Positions 21,665 through 34,624 of a DNA stretch of 64,000 nt are shown piece after piece. The stretch covers positions 248,001 to 312,000 of the forward strand of contig NW_026570357.1 of the NCBI RefSeq assembly GCF_019649055.1. Reading direction: 5' to 3'. The notes under the pieces were generated by a model. The model saw nothing but the letters and a program-made list of their open reading frames with translations, made no database searches and was not told the origin of the DNA. A program made the translations under genes and the position numbers. Position 1 is the first letter of the stretch, and every line of letters starts with the position of its first letter. The stretch comes from Paramacrobiotus metropolitanus (lineage: Eukaryota > Tardigrada > Eutardigrada > Parachela > Macrobiotidae).

Positions 21665-22930
21665 GTATTTATTAATGTTTACTGTAACTTGTCCGCGAAC
21701 GTACTAACTGCCAATGCAGTTGTACGTGACGACAGCGTATATTCGTATCTACAGTATAAGCAAGTCAGGACGTACAAGGTTATAATTATGAGAATACACG
21801 CGACCGGCAAGGTCGCAACATATACCACACATCCTGTCCAGTTTATAGTTTAGTTTCATCTCGGTAGCAGGTAACCCATTAACCTGCTGTGTTTTGCATA
21901 CACAGCATGGGAATTTAAACCTGGCCGAACACAACACACGCTCATTATCAAACTCCGCTACAGAAGGCATATGATACAACACAGCTCAGAATTGCAAGCA
22001 TTATTAGACCCATGCACTGGCACACTAAACAATGGCTAATAAGCATTGACATAAACGTGTATAAAGCACGCAGACTAAACGCTATAGACAACAAGATCCG
22101 TATCGTTCGGCCGTATCCGTAGTTGAATGAGGAATGGAGCGCGGGTGCTTTATCCTGATGCGACGAGCGAGTTGAACCATGGAGGATCCGTTTAAGCCCA
22201 GGCGTCGAAGAAACGCACACGCCACTCAGTACGGTCAGCGCTGATGCCGACTAACCACGTCGCACACAGCCTTGCGGGCCATGCACTCGCAGCCTGAACT
22301 CAGAGTGGTCACCCATCCAAATCCAAACCGCGCTCGATGTAGACTATCTTTCAAAATCCGAAGATCCATCCATTTAGCTACACGGAGTGTGGCTAAATGA
22401 CAGAAATGGCTAAATGAAGTCAGCAGAAACATTCATTTTTTTGCGCAATTTGAATTTACTTATGTTTAAGGTTTCATTGGAATCTTGGTTTCTTTTATTA
22501 TGAAATATGTTTTGCTTTGGTACTCAGTTTTTATTAGCATTGTGATACTTTAACCGAAGTTCAGCCCATTACTAAACTCGTCCGTTGAAAACCGGCTAGG
22601 GAACACAAGAAGCGCAGGGGCGTCGCCGGGAGGCTGCAGATGTTTCTTGTTTTTTAACAAATTCTGGCAGAAAGCGGACATTACACTCGTTGCCCGCTGG
22701 ATCAGTCAGAATTATGCTGTTGAAGCTGAGCAGTGAACATTGTATTGGTGTGCACAATACCTGACGAGCGAGAAGATAATCGGTCACAGGACGCTGCTGG
22801 GGAATACATACATTATACATACTGCCGTTGCGCACCTTCATATTGATGAGACTACTGTACTTCGCGCAGTGGATCGACCGGTTGGTTTGGCACATGCGCA
22901 GCAGTGTCAAATGGTAAAGTGTAGACTTAC
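21665..22930. other. Region without recognisable gene
   Basis: Nothing supported. Short open frames have no motifs. The expected F-box exon downstream of the N exon at 22931-23518 is not seen here. Confidence 0.4.
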
Positions 22931-23518
22931 AAGGTTCCGAACTGTTAATGAACAGCCCTTTCGACGCTGCAGGTACAGTAGCGTTTGGCGGACCACGGAA
23001 GTACACACCGCACCACATCGTTCCAGTCCGTACTGGAAAGTCTCTTCGATTTTCCAGTGGATGGCGGTGGACAACGGGCAGCAGCGAATCACAAAATCAT
23101 TCTCCTTCACGCTCCGGAGCAAAGTCTGCCGGCTCGTGGGCTGCGGGCGTACCTGCTGCCAATGGACCAGTTCACTGACGGTTCCATGCGGCAACTGCAC
23201 TTCCACTAACGCTGTGTTAACATGGCAGCCGTGCTTCCCCTTGGACGCCACCGTACCCGGGTACCATTTCCACGCACCGTCCGAGTGGCGCCGCAACAAC
23301 ACATCCACCGGCGTCCCGGCCCGCTCAGGCTCACAGAGGCGGGAACTCCAGTAGAAGATGCGCCCGCATTCGATAAACTGCGAGCGTTGTGCGGGGCATT
23401 CGAAATCAACGATCAGGCCACCCTCGGCCACGTTGATGACGCGACCGTGCTGAAGCTGGCACTCGATGCGAACGTCCACGGCGTTCCAGGCGTTCACATT
23501 GCCTCCGTAAATATGCAT
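22931..23518 (-). pseudogene. Orphan N-terminal exon of the Tudor/Agenet-F-box family (copy 3)
   Basis: 196 codons without a stop, starting MHIYGGNVNAWNAVDV and ending at AACCTT|GTAAGT, the conserved phase-0 donor. It contains CQLQHGRVINVAEGGLIVDF and VEVQLPHGTVSELVHWQQV. No F-box exon is visible in the about 3 kb downstream on the same strand, so it is either a truncated duplicate or joined to a distant exon. The conserved cysteine-rich FVIRCCPL segment is intact. Confidence 0.6.
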
Positions 23519-23777
23519 GGCGGCGTCGCGACTGAATTGCTAGTAACAGATTACCAGTTGGTCGGGATTCCACGATCACTGTAATTGTCCCTTGTCAGCG
23601 ACGGAGTTAATTCGCGCAAGAAGTCCGTCCGAAACAAGAGTGTTTCTCTGGTATCTCTACCATCACGTACAGAGATTAAGTATTAGTCGTCAGCTACGGG
23701 CAGTCTCATACTAGCAGCAAAATACGCGCGTGTTCGCCGTGTTGTAATAATTATGCAATGTAATCGCCGTGTTCTAA

Positions 23778-24973
23778 TAATAATTATTAGGGTACCCTTA
23801 TAGGCACTCCCTAAAACCCCCGTATATTATAGGCACCCCTTTTCGCACCCCGTTTATTGTAGGCACCTTTTTTTGCTAAAGATAATATATACAGTAATAG
23901 ATTCAGTGTTCTTAGGTAATAATACAGCTGTATTCAGATAGTAATTCAATTTTTTAGTAAATTTTTACAATAATTTTTCTCTAGCGTCGAGCTAAGTACT
24001 GTACATCAGGCTTTCCAGCCGATAACAAAACGATTCGGCAAATCAGCCAGCTTGGAGCGAATTAGTACTATACTGTGACCAGAAGGCCATCTTTCGCGTT
24101 GGTAAGCTCATTCATTGGCTTCCTTCCAAGCCGTTATTACCTTGTGATTTTCTCAGCTTTTGAGACTTTTGAGCCGCGGCTTTTGTGAATACGATGTTCG
24201 CGGGCGATACTGCAAAGATCATTTCAGCAATGTAGGAAAAAACCATCGGGCCGCACTGATTGGACCCTGGCAACAGAAGCTCGACAATTAGAATGCTACA
24301 GTGACCGGCTTCTGTTCGCCACCGTACAGCAAGTTAAGCTGCAGTTGGACATGCGGCGACACCGGAGTACGTCAGTGTTCCCGCTTCCGGTGTTAGACAG
24401 CACCACATTGACGAATGCATTCGGATCTTTAACAAGTAAATTCGTTTAAAATGTGATTAACGATTGCCTCTTCCGTACGTTATCCACTATCCACTTTTTC
24501 CGCCTTATTGCGGGTTTTGTATACCTTGGGATGTGACACCCTTGCCGGTCTCTAGCAATCTGTCGCTCAAGTGCCCTGGCAGGGCGAAGATTCCCATTTT
24601 CCACCTTCTATCAGTGGATGGTTATGGTCCATTTGTTGTTCTACCTGATATTCGTATGATTTCGTAGGACGTGGCCGCGAATGCTGGCTGCAAGCCTGAT
24701 GCGAGCTGGGCACTGGTGTTGTCGCGTATAAGTGAACATACGAGCCCCGGAGCCGTTCCTTTCGTTTTCTCTGGAGTGCAAGAGCGCACACATTCGTAAA
24801 ACTTTTATGCTAACGGAAGGCTCCAGAGCTTGAACCTCTCGGGTCATATACTACTATGTAGTATGTACGATATAAATTCAAAATGGGTGCCTATAATAAA
24901 CAGGGTGCGAAAAGGGGTGCCTATAATAAACGGGGGTTTTAGGGGGTGCCTGTAACGGTTTCCTAATTATTAT
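23778..24973. mobile_element. 1.2-kb DNA element with about 90-bp terminal inverted repeats
   Basis: The left end (23778-23870) and right end (24883-24973) are inverted copies built from a repeated unit ATAGGCACCCC...TTTTCGCACCC. Flanks share TAATAATTA, which may be the target duplication or part of the TIR. The interior has no transposase motif, so it is non-autonomous. Confidence 0.65.
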
Positions 24974-25169
24974 GTTGAGTGATATTTACGAATTACGGTA
25001 GTTGTGCAATCTCGTACCAGTAGGAAAATATATGCGTGTTGTAACACGACAGTACTAGTCGTTCGTATCTTGTTCCAAGGCACTTTGTGCTTTATCGACC
25101 ATGCTATCTATACAGGGATTGAATTTGAGAAACTAAGCACTTGGAGATATGGAAACTTAATTATATGTA

Positions 25170-25455
25170 GATCACGGCTTGCGTGGTACCGAAAATATTG
25201 TTTATTATTTCTTGTTCTTTTAAGATATAGATTGCACGGTTTGATTCTGAAATGTCCAAGACGCAGGTGTTTGAGTATAACACAGGAGTCTACGAAGAAG
25301 GCAGCTCGGGTCTCAAAGCATGAATTTTGCGTGGTGTCGCTAGACTGCCTTCCCTTGGTGGCTGGACGTGCTGCACAACACGTGAATGGGTATCCCTTAT
25401 TCTTGCCGTTTTTTCTGTCTATCCCGTGTATTTACCCCCTCCTCGTATATATTTT
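25170..25455 (+). repeat. Dispersed repeat, copy of the palindromic element at 40.6-41.3 kb
   Basis: About 285 bases roughly 93-95% alike (by eye) to 41028-41311, including TGCACGGTTTGATTCTGAAA and CCCGTGTATTTACCCCCTCC. Only one arm is present. The 199-codon frame running through it is a by-product. Confidence 0.65.
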
Positions 25456-26989
25456 AACCATCGAAATTTATCCTCGACAACAGTGCTACAACGTGTTTGG
25501 TACGTATTATCTCTACTGTTATCTTAAGTGTGTATCTCTCTCAAATAGTACAATACATCAATACATACGCCGACTGCGAGGCACCACTGCCGGAGACTGC
25601 TAATGTGTCAACAAACCATGAGCCATGATTACATACACATTTTATGGGAAATTTTCAAGTCAACTTAAGTTCTACCAAAGCAGATGAGAGAACAAACACG
25701 TTTTATTTATCGCTGTAGAGGCTGAGCACAGGGCACTTCATTAAGTGATTTTATTTGCTTTACAGAAACATGGTATCTCCACTCTCCAGCAATCAACCGG
25801 TATTTTTGAGAGATTTGGTCCGGTACATAGCACCACAATATGACCACATACGTGCACATCCATGGAGACTTCCGCTGTCGTGAACTCCCAAACACTTTTC
25901 TGCATTCCTCTATAAATTATTATGTTTTGACGCCAAAAGATTTAGCCAGATCCAAAAACCTTGCTAGACTGACGCCCTAGCGGGATATGGGCTTATTGCT
26001 GAAGTTTAAGACGTGCATGAATCGAAGGAAGCCGTCCAGTTTGCACCCGTGAGGCAGAACCGTATTTTACAAGAGCGAATGCACAATCATGATTTGTTTA
26101 TCTGTTTACCAGAGCTTGTTTCATCGTCGTTAAAACCTTAGGAACGGGGAAGTTTAGGGCACGAAATGCCGCACGAAGATAGATAGATTAACAAGATAGC
26201 GCACCACAACATGCTTTAAGATATAATGCTACCGGTATCTACGCAGCTACGTCAGTGACCTTTTACGATATCCCGGAACAACGATGTTTAGTCGTTTAAT
26301 ACCGTAAGCAGTATTATGCACAGATAGTAAAAGTAGAATGATTCCATTATTTCCGCCGGAAGCACACTACCACAAAATGAGACCGTGTAGCCACATGCCA
26401 ATGCACTCAGTTCATAACATTTCCAAGGACATTCCTCTACGTTATCACACTTTCCAACATACCACCCAAGACTATCGATACACTTCCCATGACATGAAAG
26501 TTAGTTATGCAATAGCATGAACAACAGGTGCACGCGCCGGTCATGCGCATCCACGCATCCACACGTGACTGGCGGCGCGTTGTTAGTATTATGCGGTTCC
26601 TTTTGCGTCGCGTTATCAGCGTTGTACGTACACCAATAAGAAAACATTCTTATGTATGTAAATAGGAAATTTCTGCGAATTAGAAAGATTACGGCATCGT
26701 CGGCATATCAGAACGATAATCCGAACAAAGGAGTGGAATCAGCCCAAGGAATGGTATATTAGGTGGACCGACACCGTTTGTTGAACGAAACTGATAACAA
26801 AGACCAGTTGTTAATATGGACCAATTTTAAGAACGTTGGGTGTAGAAGTAGACATCCAGTTTTAAATCGTCCATGGGAGAGCATCGGGCAGCAACGGTTT
26901 TGTTTGGTTTCTGATTTTACCGGCCCTGTCTGATTTGGACAGTTTTTGTTGTTTTGTCAGTTTACATTTTACTTCTGCCATATAGGAAA
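25456..26989. other. Region without recognisable gene
   Basis: Non-coding as far as I can see; it includes the presumed promoter of the lipase gene immediately upstream of 26990. No clear TATA was found. Confidence 0.35.
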
Positions 26990-29900
26990 ATGCTCACTCA
27001 CTTTGCAGTGTTCGGTCTCGGTAAGCAAGTCTTAATTCAAACACCAGAATTGTACATTCGTACCTCTTACAGTGGCTTCGTTTTATTGTAAGACTTTGCG
27101 CTGACCGGCTAACGTCAAGCGCTACTTTTAATTATAAGTGATAAGTAAAGCGTCGCGATACGGTAATAAGGCTTTCTGATGCTGTATAAGGCAAACGGCA
27201 TCTCTTTCCCTCGCTTCAGTACCATTTATCTCTTTCCCCTGCTACATCGCTGCTGTGGCTGAACGCACACGTGACGCTTTTGATTCAGCCTTTTCACAGC
27301 CGACACAACGCTTGATATCTGTACAGTGTACACTCAGGATCAGTTGCGCAATCTGCTCAGCTGCAAACCGGTTTAGATGTATGGAATACCGAATGGCCGG
27401 GAGTTTTGTTGATGTTTGATGTTTGATTTAGGAAGTTTGACAATGATTACAAATCAACGAATTAGGTTAATAGTTTGACTTAAAACCATTGATTTCAGAT
27501 CAGTGATTTTCAGTCTATGATTATGAATCAATGATTTTCAAACACCATGATTTGAAATCAGTGATTTTCAAATCAGTGATTGTAAATAACTGACTTAAAT
27601 GTTTTGATTTTGGAAATATGAATACAATTCATCGGTGATTGAATAAAATCAACGATTCGTTGAAGATTGACCTGAAATCATTGATTGCCGTTCATTGACT
27701 TGCCTTTTCAATACGTAAACGTCGCCGCGTGCACCGGAAGCCCGATATTCGGACTTGGAAAAGTTTTCGCACTTTCCTAGTTCCAATTCTACTCTACCAA
27801 TTCCAGTAAATTTATTGGAATTGATAAGGTGAAATCGAAATTTGAAATAGATTTTTCACGGTCAAATTCCAGTTTCATTCTGCCAGTTTCAATGAATTTC
27901 ATGAAACTGGCAGAATGGAACTGGAATTTGGAGAGCCTGAAAACTTCTAGTCCACGCATAAATTCTGGGCACCGAGTGCACCGCAGAGTCTATGGTATAA
28001 GAAAAACCGTCCTATAAAGCTGTCTACCCAATCCTGCTTACCCCTACGCAACCAATCCAAATTGCGCACACAAACGCTTGTCAATACTTCAGATTTCATT
28101 TGTTTGCTCTAATTACCTATTTTCAGTATAAGATTCCGCCTTTTCTTTAGCTGTGATAAAATATTTACCAAAACTGTTATCGTACTTGTCATTAAATAAG
28201 AAACTTAGAAGTATTGAGAAGTAACTGTATGCATTTTTAATTTCAGAAAGGTTTAGAAACCATTTACAGTGATATACACAAATAATAATAAGCTGCAGTA
28301 CTTCAGATTTTTAATTATTTGATGGAAAATGCGACAAACAAGTAAACCTATGATCAGTATATCATCGTAAATTCATTATACTGTACAAGAAGGGAAGGAT
28401 GGCATTCTATGCAAGCAACATGTAGATATGTGTTCCAGAGATCCAGTCACAAAAAAATAAAGCTTTTAATCCAGGCCATACATTAACTGTACTCCAGGAT
28501 GTACATTACGTAATACTGACTAGTGAAAGCTGAGTATTGGGCTGTACTGCAGGCTTTAATACTAACTAAACTTAGTGCAGCATAGGTTGAACTACAGGCC
28601 TTGCACAGGTTTGTGCTATGGGCTTTACTGAAAGTTTTACTACAAGCGGTACATTAGACAAACCAGTACCGCACACGCCGGAGTATAGTTGTAATGCAGA
28701 AGATATCAGTTAAGCATATTGAATATTTTTGTAATTATATTTATTCACGTGAGAAATAATTTAAGGCGAAAAAAAAACCAGTAAACTGGATACATATTTG
28801 GTACTCAAGATAAAATTAATAATTAATTTTAGCAGTATATCGAGTCGTATTAACAAATTCAAACAAGCAGAGGCGCGGACAATCTGCAGCTTTCAGCTTT
28901 AAAAAAGTTTTTTGCAAAAAAAATATTAACAGGGTGATTTATACCCTATTAATAGGGTCCTCAATGCTCTTAAAAGTATATAAAAATTTAGATGCGTTAC
29001 GCTAAACAAATAATTAAACCAGTCTCACTAAACAAACAACAATCAGTGCGATGTACTGCTTAATTTTTCTAAAATCCTAAATTCGGTGTACTGTTACGCT
29101 GTAATTATTTTTCTGATATGATAAAATATAATTAAGAAAAATATTCGGGATGCTTAGCTCATATCTTGTGCCATATGATATAGTGCGGCCAACCCCGGCG
29201 TGCACGTTTGCCTCGCTTGTTTGCTTAATGTACTGCCTGTAGCACAACCTGTAGTACAGCCCGGAGTACAACCTAGTATATGCCCTGCAGTTTAACCTGT
29301 AGAGCACTAAGTTTAGTTTAGCAACGCCTGTACGTAGTATTATTTGACGTACAGCCCGCATTACTTCTTAATCTGCGGCCTTTAGTAAAAACTTAGTTTT
29401 TTTATGACTTGGATACATGTGTTGCTTTCGTGGTTGCCTAGAATGTTGTCATATTTTCTTGCACATATAATAAAATTTATCAGGATATACTGAACGGAGT
29501 TTTTATTTGTTTCTCAAAAAATGAGTAAAAATCTATGGACGTATAATTATCTCTACCTATGTATATCAACACAAAAAAATTTATAACCTTTTTAAGTTAA
29601 GATCTTCAATTAATATGCATATTGCTTCTTGTCGATTTTCAGCTTGCCAGTTAATGGTAAATGTAAAAGAAGGTGGGGCTGTTATTTCATCTCTGCTAAT
29701 GCAATTTTAGATTCTAATCCAGAAGAAACTGTATAATTTTGATATTATTTTAGTTGAATGTCACAAGTAATAAATCATTATAAATGCTAAAATTAAAGCT
29801 GCTCTATCAATTAGTAATCTGGACTCAGTTGTGCGCAATTTGGATTGGTTTGGCGGTAGCGAAAAGGAGTGGGAAGCAGCTTTTTAGGGCGGTTTTTCTT

Positions 29901-32900
29901 ATACCATAGTGTACGGTGAACTGAATGCCCAAAATGTTCGTGTTTTCCGAGTCCGAATAGCGGGCTTCCGGTGCATGCAGCGACGGTTACGTATGGAAAA
30001 TCACTGATGGCAAGTCAGTGAATGGTAATCAATAACTGCAGGTCAATCTTTATGAATCATTGATTTTAATTCAGTCGCTAGTGAATTGCATTCGCTGATC
30101 CAAAATCAAGACATTTAAATCAGTCATTTTCAATCACTGACAATCACTGATCTGAAAATCGCTGATTTCAAATCATGGTGTTCAAAAATCATTGGTTCAT
30201 AATCATTGACTGAAAATCACTGATCTGAACATCACTGATTTCAAATCATGGTGTTCGAAAATCATTGATTCATAATCATTGAGTGAAAACCACTGATCTG
30301 AAATTCAACGGTTTTAAATCAAACTATCATAATTCAATGACTTGTAACCATTGATCTTTGGTCAAACTTTCTAAAATCAAACAGCAGACAGCAACAAAAC
30401 TCCCGGCCATTCGGTATTCCATATAGATGTGAAGTGGCTGAATGCAATGTGTCACGTGTGCGCTCACACACGGCAGCGATGCAGCAGAGAAAGAGATAAA
30501 CGGTACTCAAGCGAGGGGAAAGAGATGCCGCTTGCCTTGAACTAATTTTACTGCCTTCCAATTAAGTTCGTACGTAAATACTAAATAATGAATTCCGGCT
30601 ATAACGGATCGACTTGCAGGTTTGCTTTGTTTCGTAAGCGCTGTTCCATACCAGACCCGAACGATTCACATCGGTCCGCAAGATAAAGTGGAAGATGCGA
30701 TGTATCTGTACCGCAGCATGGTGGCCTCGGTGGCCGAATACAAAGCCGCCAAGGCATTCGAGGAATCCCGCGCCAAACTGGGCGTGCGGTCAACTACGCG
30801 CGACGATCATGTCTGCTTTGGCGATTTAGGCTGCTTCTTCAAGAACGGTACTTACGGAAATTTTTGGATGCTACCCTCTTCACCGAAATATCTGCAAACG
30901 AAATTCCTGCTGTACACGACCGCTGACCAGAAAGATCCGCAGCTGCTGGAGTACGATAAACCAGAGACGTTGACTGGGTCGGCGTTTCGTGCTGATTGGC
31001 CGACGACTGTCTTCATGCATGGCTTTGGCAATGGACCGGAAAATTCATGGACTCCGAGCTTTCAGGCTGCCATTTTTCATTCTGTAATTGAGTTTAGAAG
31101 CAATGCCTAGCTTTTATCGTAATTACTCTACTCTATTACGAAAATATTGAACAAACGTGTATCAGAATACAAATAGCATACATGAATTATATGTACATGT
31201 ATGCTATTTGTATTTTGATACACGTTTGTTCCTCGAACTTTCACCATATACATGATGTATGTAGTGAAAGTTTGAGGAACAAAAATTTCTAGCGACTACA
31301 TAACTTAATAAATCGCCCTGAATAAATAACAAAAAGGTTAAACTAGCGTTTTTAATATTTATTATCATTGGTCACAGACGAATAAGAGCTGCTGTTATTA
31401 GGCACGGTAAAATTGTAATTTGATAGCAATTTTGATTGCAGATTCCGCAAGGAAATTACATTTTTGTCGACTGGAGCATCGGTGCGAGACCCCCAAACTA
31501 CTGGGCAGCGTCCGCCAATACGCAAGTTGTTGGAGCACAAGTGGCCAAATTGATTGCTGCTCTCAAGTAATGACATTTCGAAATGTTTAAAGGCTTGCAG
31601 TAAACATGAAAGTGTTGCTACGGACCACCGGTCCACAAATATTATAGAAAATTTTTTTTTGCTGCAGTCGTAATGCAAATTGAACTTAGGCACATGATCG
31701 AAATGTGGCGGCTAGGAAATCCAAAAGCTTCGATTCTTGTTAGATGAGATTAAACGATTAATGATTGCAGTATTTCTTTGTATTGGTGTCAACAAAACTC
31801 ACATTTGGGTACTGAAACAATTTTTTTCAGCACACATACAGGAACAACATCAGACAGATTCCACATTGTGGGATATTCACTGGGAGCCCATGCTGCCGGT
31901 TTCACTGGACATCGGCTTGTCCAATACGGCCATAAACGTGCTGGTCGCATCACCGGCCTGGACCCGGCTGGACCGATTTTTGAGGACGGGCATAGTGATG
32001 CAATTTTGAGCAGCGGTGACGCCGACTTTGTTGCCGGCTTGCATGCCAATGGGGCCACGCTGACCAACGGTGGATTTGGATTGTACAAACGCGTTGGAGA
32101 CATTGACTGTAAATGCGCCAGAGCTCGAGGATAAAACTTAATTTTGCTATTTCACTGCAACAAAAGTTACTGGCGCACACTATGGTTGTGTATCACTTTG
32201 TCGCTTAATCAGTTTACGAATAGCCTTGATTTAGAAATGCAGTTCTGCGCTCATAATTAATGAAAAGTGGTGCTTCTTAGTTTATCCCAACGGAGGACAG
32301 TATCAACCTGGATGTCCGCATGCAATCTGGGGAGCCTTAGGCAATTTGCTGACCTTTAACTGTAAGGGCTCATCGTGGTCTGTTATACTAGATATATCTG
32401 TGTCATTTGTCCAAAACGTTTCGTGCAAAATTTTTTTAGCATTTGGGCAGTACCGTTTAGTTACCGTTACATTTAAGTCGTACGTACTGCTTTTAGTTGG
32501 CGATATGCCAGAGTCAGTGAAATGCAATCATCATCGCGTCATCGAACTGCTCACGGAAGCACTGGATCCACACTGCAGTCATCACAGTTATGCATGCGAA
32601 AACTGGGAGTCTTTTAAAGAAGGCCAGTGCGATCCCGAACCCGACGGCAATATGGGCATTTTCTTCACCCATACGAAATCAGATCTGCAGCACTTCCTGC
32701 TTACAAAGGATGCCGACGGCTATTGTGGTAAGTACGGGGTGGTATACTGTATATCTGCTGGTGCTAGCGCTTTCTTTGTAAGCGTAATGCGTACTGCGCA
32801 ACGTCGCAATTCTGTGTTCAATTTGACAACCGCTACTGAGTACGTTATTCACGGATAATTCTCAATCCCCGATCTACTTTTTCAGCAAATGCTGTGAAAA

Positions 32901-33564
32901 TCTCGCTGGAAATTGCCGCTACATCAGAAGATTCCGAAGGCAGTCTGACAGTAATCTTCGTCCATAACGATGGCAGAGTGGAAACAGTAGAACAATTAGC
33001 GTAAGCGGTGATGTCGTTGTCTGAAGTGTCTGTGCTCCCAGGCTTGTGCTTTCTCCCCACAAAACGACTAAGTGTTGTAATGCACAGGCGTTATACCGAC
33101 ATATGTATTAAAATTAATTGCGATACATAGTAAAAAAACATGTGCGGACCGCAAAGTATTGTACGTCGTACGTATGACCAACAAAAAAACAACTACTTCG
33201 TACTCAAGTTTAAGCTTTGATTGTAGGAAAGACGAAAAATTGCCAGCCGGAAAGGTTGTGACGGAGGTAGTGCCCAGTCGCTTCCTTGTGACCGATATTG
33301 CTCAAATCAAAATCAAATACACACCTGGCTGTTCATGGTTCTGGTGCAGTAGAGACCGCATAAATATGGAGCGCATTACTGTGGAAAATTTAGCTGTGCC
33401 AGGGTTAGTGCTTGTAGTTTTTTTCCGTACACATACAGTTCATTAGCCGGTGTATAACTTATGTCTTTGGGTGATGTATGTATAGAACCAAGAAGTGCGG
33501 AGGATACGAAATCTTGTACAAAGAAGACGTGACGACAGTTGACCTTTCATCGTGCACGGCATAA
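26990..33564 (+). CDS. Pancreatic-lipase-like secreted lipase with C-terminal PLAT-like domain, 526 aa
   Basis: Nine exons join in frame: 26990-27020, 30620-31083, 31442-31566, 31831-32108, 32281-32361, 32497-32727, 32886-33000, 33227-33403 and 33486-33564. Exons 1 and 2 together make a signal peptide (MLTHFAVFGLGLLCFVSA, cleavage soon after). The alpha/beta-hydrolase domain has the nucleophile Ser223 in GYSLGAH, Asp251 in TGLDPAGP and His338 in CNHHR, so the triad is complete. FYPNGGQYQPGC is a family landmark. The last exons (ISLEIAATSED, SLTVIFVHNDG, a Cys-containing end) fit a PLAT/LH2 domain, as in pancreatic lipases (about 450-470 aa; this one is longer). It hydrolyses lipid esters outside the cell. 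The first intron (3.6 kb) contains a fold-back element. Confidence 0.9.
27188..30539. mobile_element. 3.35-kb fold-back element inside lipase intron 1
   Basis: Two long diverged arms (about 27188-28800 and 29100-30539) are inverted copies around a centre near 28.87 kb. Outer ends read AAGGCAAACGGCATCTCTTT and its near-complement. Both arms carry AT-rich minisatellites of the form ATCAGTGATTTTCAA and a conserved GCGCAATTTGGATTGGTT. No transposase was seen. It appears to have inserted between the signal-peptide exon and exon 2 of the lipase gene. Confidence 0.75.
27866..27925. repeat. 25-bp-arm hairpin inside the fold-back arm
   Basis: TTCCAGTTTCATTCTGCCAG and on, loop of about ten bases, then the inverted copy with one mismatch. 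It has no exact mirror in the right arm by eye. Confidence 0.5.
31149..31231. repeat. Hairpin of about 36-bp arms in lipase intron 2
   Basis: GAACAAACGTGTATCAGAAT onward pairs with the inverted copy ending at 31231, with one mismatch and a short loop. A second hairpin follows directly. Confidence 0.7.
31228..31280. repeat. Second adjacent hairpin in lipase intron 2
   Basis: GTTCCTCGAACTTTCAC pairs with GTGAAAGTTTGAGGAAC across a 19-base AT-rich loop. It overlaps the end of the first hairpin by four bases. The pair may be the nested ends of a tiny element. Confidence 0.6.
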
Positions 33565-34225
33565 CGCGACGTGGAATACAAGAGCAGCAACAACATGATG
33601 ACTTGTCAAACGCAGGCCATATAGTATAGAAATTGTTCATAAACAGCTCGCTAAAGCGCTTTAAACAATTGTTGAAGATTTTGGGCAATAATACTGACCT
33701 GGTCAGTATGTAAATCAATTTTGTCAAGACAGTTTCTTACCCAAAATGTTGTGCTGAGCAAAACTTGAGGAAAAATACAATAATGCCTTACATATTACGT
33801 AACTAGAGTCGTGCGTTAGATGCGAAATCGCCATTGCCCTTCCACACCATCCCTGGCAATAATCAGAAAAACCAATAATCAAGAGTTGGTTTTTCTAAGA
33901 ATGAATTAATTCGAAATTTGGTGGCAGAGGCCGAAAAAGACTTGGTACTTATCGCTGCTGTCACTTTTTTACCTTCATAAATGCACAGTACAATTTATAT
34001 CAGGCAGTTTTGTTTGCTGGCGTTTATTCTGCATGCTGGAATTCATGTATGACTTACAGGGTACTAGCTTCTGAAGTCGCTTTTCACTGTCATGCTTTCT
34101 GGGAAATCGAATTTAAAAGAAATGCAGTCGAATCCCAAGGTAAATACTGTGACAGCAGGCAAACAGAGGCTCACGATAGAGAGGAAATAGGCTTTATTGT
34201 GGATAGGAAGGCCGCATGCATATAT
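33565..34225. other. Region without recognisable gene
   Basis: 3' flank of the lipase gene. A small hairpin AGAAAAACCAA...TTGGTTTTTCT lies near 33865-33897. Otherwise nothing. Confidence 0.4.
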
Positions 34226-34624
34226 TCATATTCCCCTCCAGCGCGTCCGCCGGAAAGGAACACAACACAGCTTTCCTCCGCAGCTTACTGCAAAGTCCAA
34301 AAGGGTTTCACCAACTTCTTGCTTCAACAGGAAAAAGTTCGCCCATTCTGTTGACTGCAGCGTTTTGTTAACATAGGCATGTTCGAGATGGGCGATGACC
34401 TTATCCAGTTTTAGCTCCGCGGGATCTTGTGGAAGACACATGGCAAACAAAATCTCATGTGCTTCTACTTCTAATGAGTCCGGTAGCAGCTTTTTCTGAT
34501 GGTTTTCCGTGGTGAGTTTCTGTATTTGAACATAGTCGTTACAGTGGGAACGCCATGCTTTCCACACCATGGAGCCAGGCTCGAACTTGATCTGTGCCGG
34601 GCGAAATCGGAAAACATCTGACAG
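34226..34624 (-). pseudogene. Ty3/gypsy-like gag fragment
   Basis: The minus-strand frame has the pattern of a retrotransposon gag core: SMVWKAWRSHCNDYVQ, then LPDSLEVEAHEILFAM, then LDKVIAHLEHAYVNK and WANFFLLKQEVGETLLDFA. No nucleocapsid zinc knuckle, protease or polymerase follows, so this is a remnant. It abuts the F-box fragment on the opposite strand at about 34625. Confidence 0.5.

Noticed and set aside
22740-23354. 204-codon plus-strand frame
   Set aside because: Antisense to the N exon of copy 3.
25004-25603. 199-codon frame
   Set aside because: Runs through a dispersed repeat whose other copy at 41 kb is not open.
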